Origin: Pseudomonas sp. SDI
GTDB lineage: Bacteria > Pseudomonadota > Gammaproteobacteria > Pseudomonadales > Pseudomonadaceae
Length of the DNA: 64,000 nt
Direction: 5' to 3'
Assembly (NCBI RefSeq): GCF_003105155.1
Contig: NZ_QETK01000023.1
Span: 1 to 64,000 of the forward strand
Part shown: in pieces, positions 1 to 10,496 of the stretch
Numbering within the stretch: position 1 is the stretch's first letter
Layout: every line of letters begins with the position of its first letter
Position numbers and translations under genes: made by a program
The notes under the pieces: generated by a model
What the model was told of the DNA's origin: nothing
Database searches by the model: none
The model's input: only the letters and a program-made list of their open reading frames with translations

Positions 1-53
1 GTCGGAGCGCCGGTGCGGCGCCCCGACTCGTCCCGCGATCAGGCCCTCAAGCC

Positions 54-1430
54 TTAAACGGTATGCAGATACCAGTTGTACTCAAGGTCGGAGATGGAGT
101 GCTCGAACTCCTCCAGCTCGCTTTCCTTGCAGGCCACGAAGATATCGATGTACTTCGGATCTATGTACTTGGCCATGACTTCGCTGTCGTCCAGCTCGCG
201 CAGTGCATCGCGCAGGTTGTTCGGCAGGCTCTGCTCGTTCTGCTCGTAGGAGTTGCCCTCGGTTGGCTCGCCCGGTTCGATCTGGTTGGTCAAACCATGG
301 TGAACGCCGGCCAGCACCGCCGCCAGCAGCAGGTACGGGTTGGCATCGGCACCGGCAACGCGGTGTTCGATACGCACCGCATCCGCCGAACCGGTCGGTA
401 CGCGCAACGCCACAGTACGGTTGTCCAGGCCCCAGCTCGGCGAGTTGGGCACATAGAACTGGGCACCAAAACGGCGGTACGAGTTGACGTTCGGGCAGAG
501 GAACGCCATCGACGCCGGCAGGGTCTCGAGCACACCGCCGATCGCGTGACGCAATGCGGCGTTCTGCTCGGGATCCTCGCTGGTAAAGATGTTCTTGCCA
601 TCCTTGTCCAGCACCGAAATATGCACATGCAGACCATTGCCCGCCTGGCCAGGATACGGCTTGGCCATGAAGGTGGTGTCCATCTCATGGTCGTAGGCGA
701 TGTTCTTGATCAGACGCTTGAGCAGCACCGCGTAATCGCAGGCTTTCATCGGGTCGGCGACATGGTGCAGGTTCACTTCGAACTGCGCCGGGGCACTTTC
801 CTTGACGATGGCGTCGGCCGGGATCCCTTGCTCCTTGGCACCTTCGAGGATGTCCTGGAGGCAATCGACGTATTCGTCGAGGTCGTCGATCAGGTAGACC
901 TGGGTCGAGATCGGGCGTTTGCCGGAAATCGGCGAGCGTGGCGGCTGTGGACGGCCGTTCACGTTTTCCTGGTCGATCAGGTAGAACTCCAGCTCGAACG
1001 CGGCGCAGATGGTCAGGCCCATCTCGTCGAACTTGCTCACCACCTGGCGCAGGACTTCCCGCGGGTCGGCAAAGAACGGCTCGCCTTCAAGTTCGTGCAT
1101 GGTCATCAGCAGCTGCGCAGTCGGGCGCTTCTGCCAGGGTTCGTTGGACAGGGTGCCCGGGATCGGGTAGCAGATCCGGTCGGCATCGCCGATGTCCAGG
1201 CCAAGGCCGGTGCTTTCGACCGTGGAGCCGTTGATGTCGAGTGCGAAGAGGGAGGCCGGCAGGTTGATGCCTTTCTCGTAAACCTTGTGGAGGCTGGTGC
1301 GCTCGATGCGCTTGCCGCGCACCACACCATTCATATCTGCAATCAGAAGGTCAACGTAGAGAACCTCAGGATGTTCCTTAAGGAACGCGTTCGCTTCGTT
1401 AAGCTGAACGGCACGCGGGGGTACCGACAT
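54..1430 (-). CDS. spuI: Gamma-glutamylpolyamine synthetase, glutamine synthetase family
   Basis: ATP-dependent ligase of the PuuA/SpuI branch of the glutamine synthetase fold. It is expected to join glutamate to putrescine or another polyamine in the cytoplasm as the first step of gamma-glutamylated polyamine breakdown. The 458-residue length fits the family. Visible signatures are an N-terminal beta-grasp (LLIADMNGVVRGKRI), the metal-binding ELEFYL segment, the ATP-site stretch GNGLHVHISVLD and the C-terminal NRTVALRVP motif. The ATG at 1430 is preceded by AAGGTG on the minus strand. It is transcribed away from spuBCDEFGH, the arrangement of P. aeruginosa spuI. The exact polyamine substrate cannot be read from sequence. 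Confidence 0.9.
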   Translation of the reverse strand: MSVPPRAVQLNEANAFLKEHPEVLYVDLLIADMNGVVRGKRIERTSLHKVYEKGINLPASLFALDINGSTVESTGLGLDIGDADRICYPIPGTLSNEPWQKRPTAQLLMTMHELEGEPFFADPREVLRQVVSKFDEMGLTICAAFELEFYLIDQENVNGRPQPPRSPISGKRPISTQVYLIDDLDEYVDCLQDILEGAKEQGIPADAIVKESAPAQFEVNLHHVADPMKACDYAVLLKRLIKNIAYDHEMDTTFMAKPYPGQAGNGLHVHISVLDKDGKNIFTSEDPEQNAALRHAIGGVLETLPASMAFLCPNVNSYRRFGAQFYVPNSPSWGLDNRTVALRVPTGSADAVRIEHRVAGADANPYLLLAAVLAGVHHGLTNQIEPGEPTEGNSYEQNEQSLPNNLRDALRELDDSEVMAKYIDPKYIDIFVACKESELEEFEHSISDLEYNWYLHTV

Positions 1431-1707
1431 GATGCAACACCTTTGTTGTTAAAAATATCAATCAATGGGGGCTTGCGACCCCAGTCAATCGGAAAGCCAT
1501 GCTGAAGTCAAGCAAGCCCCATGATGCCCTAAAACGGCGCTCAAGCGGCATTTTTGCTGCAATTGGGGGCGTCTGCAAGGGCGCCGGCCGGCGACCACAG
1601 GCAACGTTGAGCGGGCCGTGTTCTATTTTTTACGGGGGTGTTGTGTAAAAAAATGAACAAGGCTAAGCTCGGCTGCAACCCATAACATCAATAATACCGG
1701 GGTTCAT
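1431..1707. promoter_or_regulatory. Divergent spuI / spuB upstream region
   Basis: This stretch lies between the start of spuI and the spuA remnant and must carry the promoters for spuI leftwards and the spuB operon rightwards. I see no convincing sigma-70 pair. An AT-rich tract near 1622-1655 is the most promoter-like part. No gene is visible. Confidence 0.4.
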
Positions 1708-2037
1708 ATGTCTCGCCAGCCGATCAACGGCGTCACCGTCTGCACCAGGCAGACCGGCCCGCTCGCGTCCCACCCAGGTGGTCTGATGCAGCGTCCGGCG
1801 CATGCCCTGGGCGCCTCTGCCGCCCTGGCCAATATAGTTGACGGCCAGCCCGGCCTGCGTCTTCTCGGCGCCCTCCCGACTTTCGCTTCTTCTCACTATA
1901 GCGGTCCTGCCCCTGCGGCGGGCAACAGCCGTGACGGTCTGGCTGCGCCCGGTTTTTGCTTTAGTGCACAGCGCCATCCAGAATGTCAGCGACGGTCTAT
2001 TGCGGACCTCCTGGCCACTCTGGGCAGTACACACTGA
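1708..2037 (+). pseudogene. spuA: spuA remnant (gamma-glutamyl-GABA hydrolase, class I amidotransferase)
   Basis: A 109-codon frame just upstream of spuB, where P. aeruginosa carries spuA. It opens with MSRQPINGVTVCTRQTG, close to the usual SpuA start (MSRxPxIGVTxCTxQxG). It contains HYSGP with a following AAGNSRD, like the HYSGPPSAPG region after the substrate loop. It ends with GFCFSAQRHPECQ, matching the GFALGVQWHPEWQ block that holds the catalytic His and Glu. The middle of the roughly 250-residue enzyme, including the nucleophile Cys elbow, is missing, so it cannot be active. The ATG has GGGG upstream and the frame is open, so a short peptide might still be made. The identification rests on my memory of SpuA sequences. 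Confidence 0.7.
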
Positions 2038-2082
2038 CGCCACCGCGTCAAAGCGCCCGGCTCCCGCGGGAATCGGGTCATT

Positions 2083-2096
2083 TACCTCCTGAGGTA
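2083..2096 (+). promoter_or_regulatory. spuB ribosome binding site inside a palindrome
   Basis: TACCTC-CT-GAGGTA is a perfect 6-bp inverted repeat. Its right arm is the GAGGT Shine-Dalgarno of spuB, whose ATG follows at 2100. The arms are too close to form a normal RNA hairpin because the loop is 2 nt. It may instead be a protein site in DNA or chance. Confidence 0.4.
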
Positions 2097-2099
2097 TTT

Positions 2100-3458
2100 A
2101 TGAGTAACAACCTCGACCAGCTCACCGATTGGTTGAAAGAGCACAAGATCACCGAAGTCGAATGTCTGATCAGCGACCTCACCGGGATCACCCGGGGCAA
2201 GATCTCGCCAACCAACAAGTTCATCGCCGAGAAAGGCATGCGCCTGCCGGAAAGCGTGCTGCTGCAGACGGTTACTGGCGACTATGTCGATGACGACATC
2301 TATTACGAGCTGCTCGACCCGGCCGATATCGACATGATCTGCCGCCCCGACGAGAACGCGGTGTTTCTCGTGCCCTGGGCCATCGAGCCCACCGCGCAGG
2401 TGATCCACGACACCTATGACAAGAAGGGCAACCCGGTCGAGCTGTCGCCGCGCAACGTGCTCAAGAAGGTGTTGAAACTCTATGCCGACAAGGGCTGGCA
2501 GCCGATTGTCGCGCCGGAAATGGAGTTCTACCTGACCAAGCGCTGCGAAGACCCGGACTTCCCGCTGCAGCCGCCGATTGGCCGCTCCGGCCGTCCGGAA
2601 ACCGGCCGTCAGTCGTTCTCCATCGAAGCGGCCAACGAATTCGATCCGCTGTTCGAGGATGTCTACGACTGGTGCGAACTGCAGAACCTGGACCTCGACA
2701 CGCTGATCCACGAAGACGGCACCGCGCAGATGGAAATCAACTTCCGTCACGGCAACGCGCTGTCGCTGGCCGACCAGATCCTGGTGTTCAAGCGCACCAT
2801 GCGCGAGGCCGCGCTCAAGCACAACGTCGCCGCCACCTTCATGGCCAAGCCGATGACCGGCGAGCCGGGCAGCGCCATGCACCTGCACCAGAGCATCATC
2901 GACGTGAACACCGGCAAGAACATCTTCTCCAATGAAGATGGCAGCATGAGCCAGCTGTTCCTCAATCACGTGGGCGGCCTGCAGAAATACATCCCGGTGG
3001 TGTTGCCGCTGTTCGCCCCGAACGTCAACTCGTTCCGCCGCTTCTTGCCCGACACCTCGGCGCCGGTGAACGTCGAGTGGGGCGAGGAAAACCGCACCGT
3101 CGGCCTGCGCGTGCCGGATGCCGGCCCGCAGAACCGCCGCGTGGAAAACCGCCTGCCGGGCGCGGATGCCAACCCGTACCTGGCCATCGCCGCCAGCCTG
3201 CTGTGCGGTTTCATCGGCATGGTCGAAGGCCTTGAACCGAGCGCCCCGGTGGTTGGCCGTGGCTACGAGCGGCGCAACCTGCGCCTGCCGTTGACCATCG
3301 AGGATGCCCTGGAACGCATGGAAAACTGCAGCGCGTTGGAGCCATACCTGGGCAAGAAATTTATTGCCGGTTATGTCGCTACCAAGCGCGCCGAGCACGA
3401 GAACTTCAAGCGCGTAATCAGCTCCTGGGAACGTGAGTTCCTGCTGTTCGCGGTCTGA
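2100..3458 (+). CDS. spuB: Gamma-glutamylpolyamine synthetase, glutamine synthetase family
   Basis: A second glutamine-synthetase-like ligase of 452 residues, paralogous to spuI and placed first in the intact spuBCDEFGH run. It should glutamylate an amine such as putrescine or a downstream intermediate. Visible motifs are [10 protein letters not shown] near residue 25, PEMEFYL for metal binding, [12 protein letters not shown], and the C-terminal [14 protein letters not shown]. The ATG at 2100 is chosen over an in-frame upstream start at 1983 because GAGGT sits 5 nt before it and family members begin near [12 protein letters not shown]. The next gene starts 46 nt downstream. Confidence 0.9.
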   Translation: MSNNLDQLTDWLKEHKITEVECLISDLTGITRGKISPTNKFIAEKGMRLPESVLLQTVTGDYVDDDIYYELLDPADIDMICRPDENAVFLVPWAIEPTAQVIHDTYDKKGNPVELSPRNVLKKVLKLYADKGWQPIVAPEMEFYLTKRCEDPDFPLQPPIGRSGRPETGRQSFSIEAANEFDPLFEDVYDWCELQNLDLDTLIHEDGTAQMEINFRHGNALSLADQILVFKRTMREAALKHNVAATFMAKPMTGEPGSAMHLHQSIIDVNTGKNIFSNEDGSMSQLFLNHVGGLQKYIPVVLPLFAPNVNSFRRFLPDTSAPVNVEWGEENRTVGLRVPDAGPQNRRVENRLPGADANPYLAIAASLLCGFIGMVEGLEPSAPVVGRGYERRNLRLPLTIEDALERMENCSALEPYLGKKFIAGYVATKRAEHENFKRVISSWEREFLLFAV

Positions 3459-3504
3459 GAAACCCGGGGCCGCTGGAGGCGGCCGCCAGTCAATGGAGAA
3501 GCAC

Positions 3505-4866
3505 ATGAGCGTCAAGAACCCGCAAACCCGCGAGTGGCAAGACCTGAGTCGTGATCATCACCTGGCGCCGTTCAGCGACTACCAGCAGCTGAAAGAAAAG
3601 GGCCCACGGATTATCACCAAGGCCGAAGGTGTGTACTTGTGGGACAGCGAGGGCAACAAGATCCTCGACGGCATGGCTGGTCTGTGGTGCGTGGCGGTCG
3701 GCTACGGCCGCGACGAACTGGCCGATGCGGCCAGCCAGCAGATGCGCGAGCTGCCGTACTACAACCTGTTCTTCCAGACCGCGCATCCGCCGGCGCTGGA
3801 GTTGGCCAAGGTGATCGCCGACGTGGCGCCCGACGGCATGAGCCACGTGTTCTTCACTGGCTCCGGCTCCGAGGGTAACGACACCGTGCTGCGCCTGGTT
3901 CGCCATTACTGGGCGATCAAGGGCAAGAAAGACAAGAAGGTGATCATCGGCCGGGTCAACGGCTACCACGGTTCCACCGTGGCCGGCGCGAGCCTGGGCG
4001 GCATGTCCGGGATGCACGAGCAGGGCGACCTGCCGATTCCGGGCATCGTCCACATCCCGCAGCCGTACTGGTTCGGCGAAGGCGGCGACATGAGCGAGGC
4101 CGAGTTTGGCGTATGGGCCGCCGAACAGCTGGAGAAGAAGATTCTCGAAGTTGGTGAAGACAACGTCGCTGCCTTTATCGCCGAGCCGATCCAGGGCGCC
4201 GGTGGAGTGATCATTCCACCGGCCAGCTACTGGCCGAAGGTCAAGGAGATCCTCGCCAAGTACGACATCCTGTTCGTTGCCGACGAAGTGATCTGCGGTT
4301 TCGGTCGTACCGGCGAGTGGTTCGGCTCCGATTACTACGGCCTCAAGCCCGACCTGATGACCATCGCCAAGGGTCTCACCTCCGGTTACATCCCCATGGG
4401 CGGTGTGATCGTGCGTGACGAGGTGGCGAAGGTGGTCAGCCAAGGTGGCGACTTCAACCATGGCTTCACCTACTCGGGGCACCCGGTGGCTGCCGCCGTG
4501 GCGCTGGAGAACCTGCGGATCCTGCGCGAAGAAAAAATTATCGAGCGCGTCAAAGAGGAAACGGCACCGTATTTGCAAAAGCGTCTGCGCGAGCTCAACG
4601 ATCACCCGCTGGTGGGCGAGGTCCGTGGCCTGGGCATGCTCGGTGCGATCGAGCTGGTGAAAGACAAGGCCACGCGCAGCCGTTACGAGGGCAAGGGCGT
4701 CGGCATGATCTGCCGTCAGCATTGCTTCGACAACGGCCTGATCATGCGCGCCGTGGGCGACACCATGATCATTGCGCCGCCGCTGGTGATCAGCCGCGCA
4801 GAGATCGACGAGCTGGTGGAAAAGGCCCGCAAGTGCCTGGACCTGACGCTCGAAGCAGTGAAATGA
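3505..4866 (+). CDS. spuC: Polyamine:pyruvate aminotransferase, class III PLP enzyme
   Basis: A 453-residue class III aminotransferase, expected to transfer the amino group of putrescine, cadaverine or a gamma-glutamyl derivative to pyruvate. PLP features are the GSGSEGNDT loop for phosphate binding, [13 protein letters not shown] with the aspartate that contacts the cofactor nitrogen, and the Schiff-base lysine in [16 protein letters not shown]. The start at 3505 is preferred over an ATG at 3493 because GGAG lies 7 nt upstream and the product then begins [11 protein letters not shown], as in relatives. Third gene of the spu operon. Confidence 0.92.
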   Translation: MSVKNPQTREWQDLSRDHHLAPFSDYQQLKEKGPRIITKAEGVYLWDSEGNKILDGMAGLWCVAVGYGRDELADAASQQMRELPYYNLFFQTAHPPALELAKVIADVAPDGMSHVFFTGSGSEGNDTVLRLVRHYWAIKGKKDKKVIIGRVNGYHGSTVAGASLGGMSGMHEQGDLPIPGIVHIPQPYWFGEGGDMSEAEFGVWAAEQLEKKILEVGEDNVAAFIAEPIQGAGGVIIPPASYWPKVKEILAKYDILFVADEVICGFGRTGEWFGSDYYGLKPDLMTIAKGLTSGYIPMGGVIVRDEVAKVVSQGGDFNHGFTYSGHPVAAAVALENLRILREEKIIERVKEETAPYLQKRLRELNDHPLVGEVRGLGMLGAIELVKDKATRSRYEGKGVGMICRQHCFDNGLIMRAVGDTMIIAPPLVISRAEIDELVEKARKCLDLTLEAVK

Positions 4867-5035
4867 CCAGGTGCTAGGCTGAGCGTTGGGTGGGCTGCGG
4901 CAACAGGGTGCGGTTTCCTTGAAAGAGCGCCCTGTAACTTGCCAGACTAGCGGCTGTTTCAGTCGCCCAGTGCTTGTGCCGAAAGAGCCGGCCGCTGAAC
5001 AGATGGCTTTATATAAAAATTCTGGAGCATTACGC

Positions 5036-6133
5036 ATGAAGAAATTGGGCAAGACGCTGTTGGCCATGTCCCTGGCGGGGCTGGTGGCCGGTGCTGTTCA
5101 GGCGGATGACAAGGTTCTGCACGTCTACAACTGGTCCGACTACATCGCCCCGGATACCGTGGCCGATTTCGAGAAGCAGACCGGTATCAAGGTCGTCTAC
5201 GACGTCTTCGACAGCAACGAAACCCTGGAAGCCAAGCTGCTCGCCGGCAAGTCGGGCTACGATGTGGTCGTGCCGTCGAACAACTTCCTGGCCAAGCAGA
5301 TCAAGGCTGGCGTCTATCAGGAGCTGGACCGCTCCAAGCTGTCCAACTGGAAGAACCTCGACGAAGACCTGCTCAAGGCCGTCGGCGACGCCAGCGACAA
5401 GGACAACAAGCACGCCTTCCCATACATGTGGGGTTCAATCGGCATCGGCTACAACCCGGAGAAGGTCAAGGCGGCGCTGGGCGTCGACAAGATCGATTCG
5501 TGGGATGCCGTGTTCAAGCCGGAAAACATCGAGAAGCTGAAAAGCTGCGGCGTGAGCTTCCTCGACGCACCGACCGAGATGATCCCGGCAGCCCTGCACT
5601 ACCTGGGCTACCCAACCGACACCAAGGACAAAAAGCAACTGGACGAGGCCGAAGCGCTGTTCCTCAAGGTACGTCCGTCGATCGGCTACTTCCACTCCTC
5701 CAAGTACATCTCGGACCTGGCCAACGGCAACATCTGCGTCGCCGTCGGTTACTCGGGTGACCTGGAGCAGTCCAAGGCCCGTGCTCACGAGGCTGGCGAC
5801 AAGGTCAAACTGGCCTACACCATTCCTAAGGAAGGTGCCGGCACCTTCTACGACATGGTTGCCATTCCCAAGGATGCAACCAACGTCGACGCGGCCTATC
5901 AGTTCATGAACTACCTGCTGCAGCCGGAAGTCATGGCCAAGATCACCAACGCCGTACGCTTCCCGAACGGCAACAAGGCGGCGACCCCGCTGGTGGACAA
6001 GGACATCACTGGCGACCCGAGCATCTATCCGCCGGCCGAAGTGAAGAAGCAGCTGTACGCCATCAGCGACCTGGATGCCAAAACCCTGCGTGTCATCACG
6101 CGTAGCTGGACCAAGATCAAATCGGGCAAATAA
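5036..6133 (+). CDS. spuD: Periplasmic putrescine-binding protein
   Basis: A PotF/SpuD-type solute-binding protein of 365 residues that delivers polyamines to the SpuFGH importer. The N-terminus has a classic signal peptide ([23 protein letters not shown], cleavage expected before DDK). The mature protein starts with the family hallmark [11 protein letters not shown]. The ATG at 5036 follows TGGAG by about 9 nt. It is a close paralogue of the next gene; in P. aeruginosa the pair differ as putrescine (SpuD) and spermidine (SpuE) binders, and the assignment here is by order. A 169-nt gap before it could hold its own promoter. Confidence 0.9.
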   Translation: MKKLGKTLLAMSLAGLVAGAVQADDKVLHVYNWSDYIAPDTVADFEKQTGIKVVYDVFDSNETLEAKLLAGKSGYDVVVPSNNFLAKQIKAGVYQELDRSKLSNWKNLDEDLLKAVGDASDKDNKHAFPYMWGSIGIGYNPEKVKAALGVDKIDSWDAVFKPENIEKLKSCGVSFLDAPTEMIPAALHYLGYPTDTKDKKQLDEAEALFLKVRPSIGYFHSSKYISDLANGNICVAVGYSGDLEQSKARAHEAGDKVKLAYTIPKEGAGTFYDMVAIPKDATNVDAAYQFMNYLLQPEVMAKITNAVRFPNGNKAATPLVDKDITGDPSIYPPAEVKKQLYAISDLDAKTLRVITRSWTKIKSGK

Positions 6134-6286
6134 ACCCGGTTTTCCCGGCGGGTGCTGGTAAAAACAGCGCCCGATCGGGGCTAACCGGCAAATTCTTTTT
6201 GCTGGATGGGTGTATCGAAGGTAAGTTGCGCGCCGGTTTGGTTATCCGGCAGGAATGTCTGCCGCATGACATGGGCACTTTTGTAG

Positions 6287-7393
<1,107 letters not shown>

Positions 7394-7453
7394 ATATCCA
7401 GGGCTCGTCACGGCAGGGGCGGGCTGCAAAAAATCTTGTTGGGAGTTTCACAA

Positions 7454-8596
7454 ATGGCAGTTGCCTCCGGTGCCTATAAGAAAGCCCTCGAGGGCGACCA
7501 GCAACCTAAGCAGGTGTTGGTCAAAATCGACCGGGTCACGAAAAAATTCGACGAAACCGTCGCAGTGGACGATGTGTCCCTCGAAATCAAGAAGGGTGAG
7601 ATCTTCGCCCTGCTTGGCGGCTCAGGTTCCGGCAAATCCACCTTGCTGCGCATGCTGGCCGGTTTCGAACGGCCGACCGAAGGGCGCATCTTCCTCGATG
7701 GTGTAGACATCACCGATATGCCGCCCTACGAGCGGCCGATCAACATGATGTTCCAGTCCTACGCGCTGTTCCCGCACATGAGCGTGGCGGACAACATTGC
7801 CTTTGGCCTGAAGCAGGACAAGATGTCCAAGAGCGAGATCGACGCCCGCGTGGCCGAGATGCTCAAGCTGGTGCACATGACCCAGTATGCCAAGCGCAAG
7901 CCGCACCAACTGTCCGGTGGCCAGCGTCAGCGGGTGGCCCTGGCCCGCTCCCTGGCCAAGCGGCCGAAACTGCTGCTGCTCGACGAGCCGATGGGCGCGC
8001 TGGACAAGAAACTGCGCTCGCAGATGCAGTTGGAGCTGGTCGAGATCATCGAGCGCGTGGGCGTGACCTGCGTCATGGTCACCCACGACCAGGAAGAGGC
8101 CATGACCATGGCCCAGCGCATTGCCATCATGCACCTGGGCTGGATTGCCCAGATCGGCAGCCCGATCGACATCTACGAGACCCCGGTCAGCCGTCTGGTC
8201 TGCGAGTTCATCGGCAACGTCAACCTGTTCGAAGGCGAAGTGGTCGACGATGCCGAAGGCCACGCGCTGATTGCCAGCTCCGAGCTTGAGCGCAACATCT
8301 ACGTGGGCCACGGCGTCACCACCTCGGTGGAAGACAAGCGCATCACCTACGCGCTGCGGCCGGAAAAACTGCTGGTGACCACCGAACAGCCGAACTGCGA
8401 GCATAACTGGTCGCGCGGCAAGGTCCACGACATCGCCTACCTGGGCGGTCACTCGGTGTTCTACGTCGAGTTGCCAAGCGGCAAGGTGGTGCAATCGTTC
8501 GTCGCCAACGCCGAACGCCAGGGCACCCGTCCGACCTGGGATGATCAGGTCTACGTCTGGTGGGAAGACGACAGCGGCGTGGTACTGCGGTCATGA
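7454..8596 (+). CDS. spuF: Polyamine ABC transporter ATPase
   Basis: A PotG/SpuF ATPase of 380 residues powering polyamine import at the inner membrane. It shows Walker A GGSGSGKST, signature LSGGQRQRVALARSL, Walker B LLLLDEPMGALD and the switch histidine in VTHDQEEAM. The C-terminal ~100 residues form the expected TOBE-type regulatory domain. The start at 7454 has TTGGGAG upstream. Its stop overlaps the next start by 4 bp (ATGA), so SpuF and SpuG are probably translationally coupled. Confidence 0.93.
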   Translation: MAVASGAYKKALEGDQQPKQVLVKIDRVTKKFDETVAVDDVSLEIKKGEIFALLGGSGSGKSTLLRMLAGFERPTEGRIFLDGVDITDMPPYERPINMMFQSYALFPHMSVADNIAFGLKQDKMSKSEIDARVAEMLKLVHMTQYAKRKPHQLSGGQRQRVALARSLAKRPKLLLLDEPMGALDKKLRSQMQLELVEIIERVGVTCVMVTHDQEEAMTMAQRIAIMHLGWIAQIGSPIDIYETPVSRLVCEFIGNVNLFEGEVVDDAEGHALIASSELERNIYVGHGVTTSVEDKRITYALRPEKLLVTTEQPNCEHNWSRGKVHDIAYLGGHSVFYVELPSGKVVQSFVANAERQGTRPTWDDQVYVWWEDDSGVVLRS

Positions 8597-9513
8597 ACAT
8601 GCGCAAGCTCAAGCGAGCCCTCAACCGAATAACGCCTGAAGGTCGTCATCTGGTCATTGGCGTTCCGTTTATCTGGCTGTTCCTGTTCTTCATGCTGCCG
8701 TTCTTCATCGTCCTGAAGATCAGCTTTGCCGAAGCCGATGTGGCGATCCCGCCATACACCGAGATCTACAGCTACGTCGAAGACAAGCTGCAAGTGGTGC
8801 TGAACCTGGCCAACTATGGCCTGCTGACCGAGGACGAGTTGTACATCTCGGCCTACCTCGGCTCGTTGAAGATGGCGTTCTTCAGCACCATCCTCTGCCT
8901 GCTGATCGGCTACCCGATGGCCTATGCCATCGCTAACGCGCGCAAGGACATCCAGACCGTGCTGTTGCTGCTGATCATGATGCCGACCTGGACGGCGATC
9001 CTGATTCGCGTGTATGCCTGGATGGGTATCCTCAGCAACAACGGCCTGCTCAATGCCTTCCTGATGTGGCTGGGGCTGATCGATCAGCCGTTGCAGATCC
9101 TCAACACCAACCTCGCGGTGTACATCGGGGTGGTCTACTCGTACCTGCCGTTCATGATCCTGCCGTTGTTCGCCAACCTGGTGAAACACGATTCGAGTCT
9201 GCTGGAAGCGGCTTCGGACCTGGGTTCGAGCACCTTCAACAGCTTCTGGAAGATCACCGTGCCGCTGTCGAAGAACGGCATCATTGCCGGCTGCATGCTG
9301 GTGTTCATCCCGGTGGTGGGCGAGTTCGTGATTCCTGAGCTGCTCGGCGGCCCGGAAACCCTGATGATCGGTAAAGTGTTGTGGCAGGAGTTCTTCAACA
9401 ACCGCGACTGGCCGGTGGCGTCTGCCCTGGCGGTGGTGATGCTGGCGATCCTGATCGTGCCGATTCTGCTCTTCAACCGTAGTCAGGCCAAAGAGATGGA
9501 GGGCAGGGCATGA
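8593..9513 (+). CDS. spuG: Polyamine ABC transporter permease
   Basis: PotH/SpuG inner-membrane permease of 306 residues with about six hydrophobic segments. The cytoplasmic coupling loop that docks on the ATPase is visible as EAASDLGSSTFNSFWKIT with the following VPLSKNGIIAG. The start is fixed by the ATGA overlap with spuF, and its own stop overlaps spuH in the same way. Together with SpuH it forms the membrane channel. Confidence 0.92.
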   Translation: MNMRKLKRALNRITPEGRHLVIGVPFIWLFLFFMLPFFIVLKISFAEADVAIPPYTEIYSYVEDKLQVVLNLANYGLLTEDELYISAYLGSLKMAFFSTILCLLIGYPMAYAIANARKDIQTVLLLLIMMPTWTAILIRVYAWMGILSNNGLLNAFLMWLGLIDQPLQILNTNLAVYIGVVYSYLPFMILPLFANLVKHDSSLLEAASDLGSSTFNSFWKITVPLSKNGIIAGCMLVFIPVVGEFVIPELLGGPETLMIGKVLWQEFFNNRDWPVASALAVVMLAILIVPILLFNRSQAKEMEGRA

Positions 9514-10400
9514 AGCGTTACAGTTTCTCCAAACTGATGTTGATTCTGGGCTTGTTGTTCATCTACCTGCCCATGCTGATCCTGGTGATCTATTCGTTCA
9601 ACGCCTCCAAGCTGGTGACGGTGTGGGGCGGCTGGTCGGTGAAATGGTATGTCGGCCTGCTGGATAACAGCCAGCTGATGGGCTCGGTGATGCGCTCGCT
9701 GGAAATCGCCTGCTACACCGCGATTGCCGCGGTGGCGCTGGGCACCCTGGCGGCCTTCGTGCTGACCCGGGTCACCCGCTTCAAGGGCCGTACGCTGTTC
9801 GGTGGCCTGGTCACGGCACCGCTGGTCATGCCCGAGGTGATCACCGGCCTGTCGCTGTTGCTGCTGTTCGTGGCCATGGCGCAGATGATCGGTTGGCCGC
9901 AGGAGCGTGGCATTGTCACCATCTGGATCGCGCACACCACGTTCTGTGCGGCCTATGTGGCGGTCGTGGTGTCGGCGCGTCTGCGTGAACTGGACCTGTC
10001 GATCGAAGAAGCGGCGATGGACCTGGGGGCGCGGCCGTGGAAGGTGTTCTTCCTGATCACCATCCCGATGATTGCGCCGTCGTTGGCGGCGGGCGGCATG
10101 ATGTCGTTTGCCCTGTCGCTGGACGACCTGGTGTTGGCCAGCTTCGTTTCCGGTCCGGGTTCGACCACCTTGCCGATGGAAGTGTTCTCGGCGGTGCGTC
10201 TGGGCGTGAAGCCGGAGATCAACGCGGTGGCCAGCCTGATCCTGCTCAGCGTGTCGATCGTGACCTTCTTTGTCTGGTACTTCAGCCGTCGGGCGGAAGA
10301 GCGTCGCAAGCGTGCCATTCAGCAGGCGATCGACGAGAGCGCTGCGGATTCGTGGAAACAACCGGACGTGCGTCGCGCACCGGCGGCTGTTTCGGTGTGA
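9510..10400 (+). CDS. spuH: Polyamine ABC transporter permease
   Basis: PotI/SpuI-family permease (SpuH by order), 296 residues, the partner of SpuG. The EAA loop reads EEAAMDLGARPWKVFFLI followed by TIPMIAPSLAAG. The start overlaps the spuG stop (ATGA). It is the last gene of the operon; a large REP-type inverted repeat follows 10 nt after the stop and may end transcription or protect the mRNA 3' end. Confidence 0.92.
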   Translation: MKRYSFSKLMLILGLLFIYLPMLILVIYSFNASKLVTVWGGWSVKWYVGLLDNSQLMGSVMRSLEIACYTAIAAVALGTLAAFVLTRVTRFKGRTLFGGLVTAPLVMPEVITGLSLLLLFVAMAQMIGWPQERGIVTIWIAHTTFCAAYVAVVVSARLRELDLSIEEAAMDLGARPWKVFFLITIPMIAPSLAAGGMMSFALSLDDLVLASFVSGPGSTTLPMEVFSAVRLGVKPEINAVASLILLSVSIVTFFVWYFSRRAEERRKRAIQQAIDESAADSWKQPDVRRAPAAVSV

Positions 10401-10409
10401 TCTGAAGGC

Positions 10410-10482
10410 CCCATCGCGGGACCAGCCGGCTCCCACAGGGTACTACGGTGCTTTGTGGGAGCGGGCTGGTCCCGCGATGGGC
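10410..10482. repeat. REP inverted pair after spuH
   Basis: Two convergent copies of the local palindromic repeat (CCATCGCGGGACCAGCC... and ...GGCTGGTCCCGCGATGG) about 15 nt apart, able to form a long hairpin. It sits between the convergent spuH and acylase genes. Confidence 0.85.
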
Positions 10483-10496
10483 CGCAACGCGGCCCG

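Noticed and set aside
63..1505. 480-codon plus-strand frame opposite spuI, and similar long frames opposite spuB, spuC, ptsP, ilvD, cadA and the hacB gene
   Set aside because: High-GC coding DNA leaves the antisense frame open; these lack family motifs, show odd composition and fully overlap recognised enzymes.
1545..1562. Possible sigma-54 promoter (CGGCAT...CTGCA with GG and GC ten bases apart) upstream of the spu operon
   Set aside because: Only partial match to the TGGCAC/TTGCA consensus and it lies over 500 bp from spuB; not better than chance without a motif scan.
1663..2043. 126-codon minus-strand frame between spuI and spuB
   Set aside because: It is the complement of the spuA remnant, which explains the sequence better.
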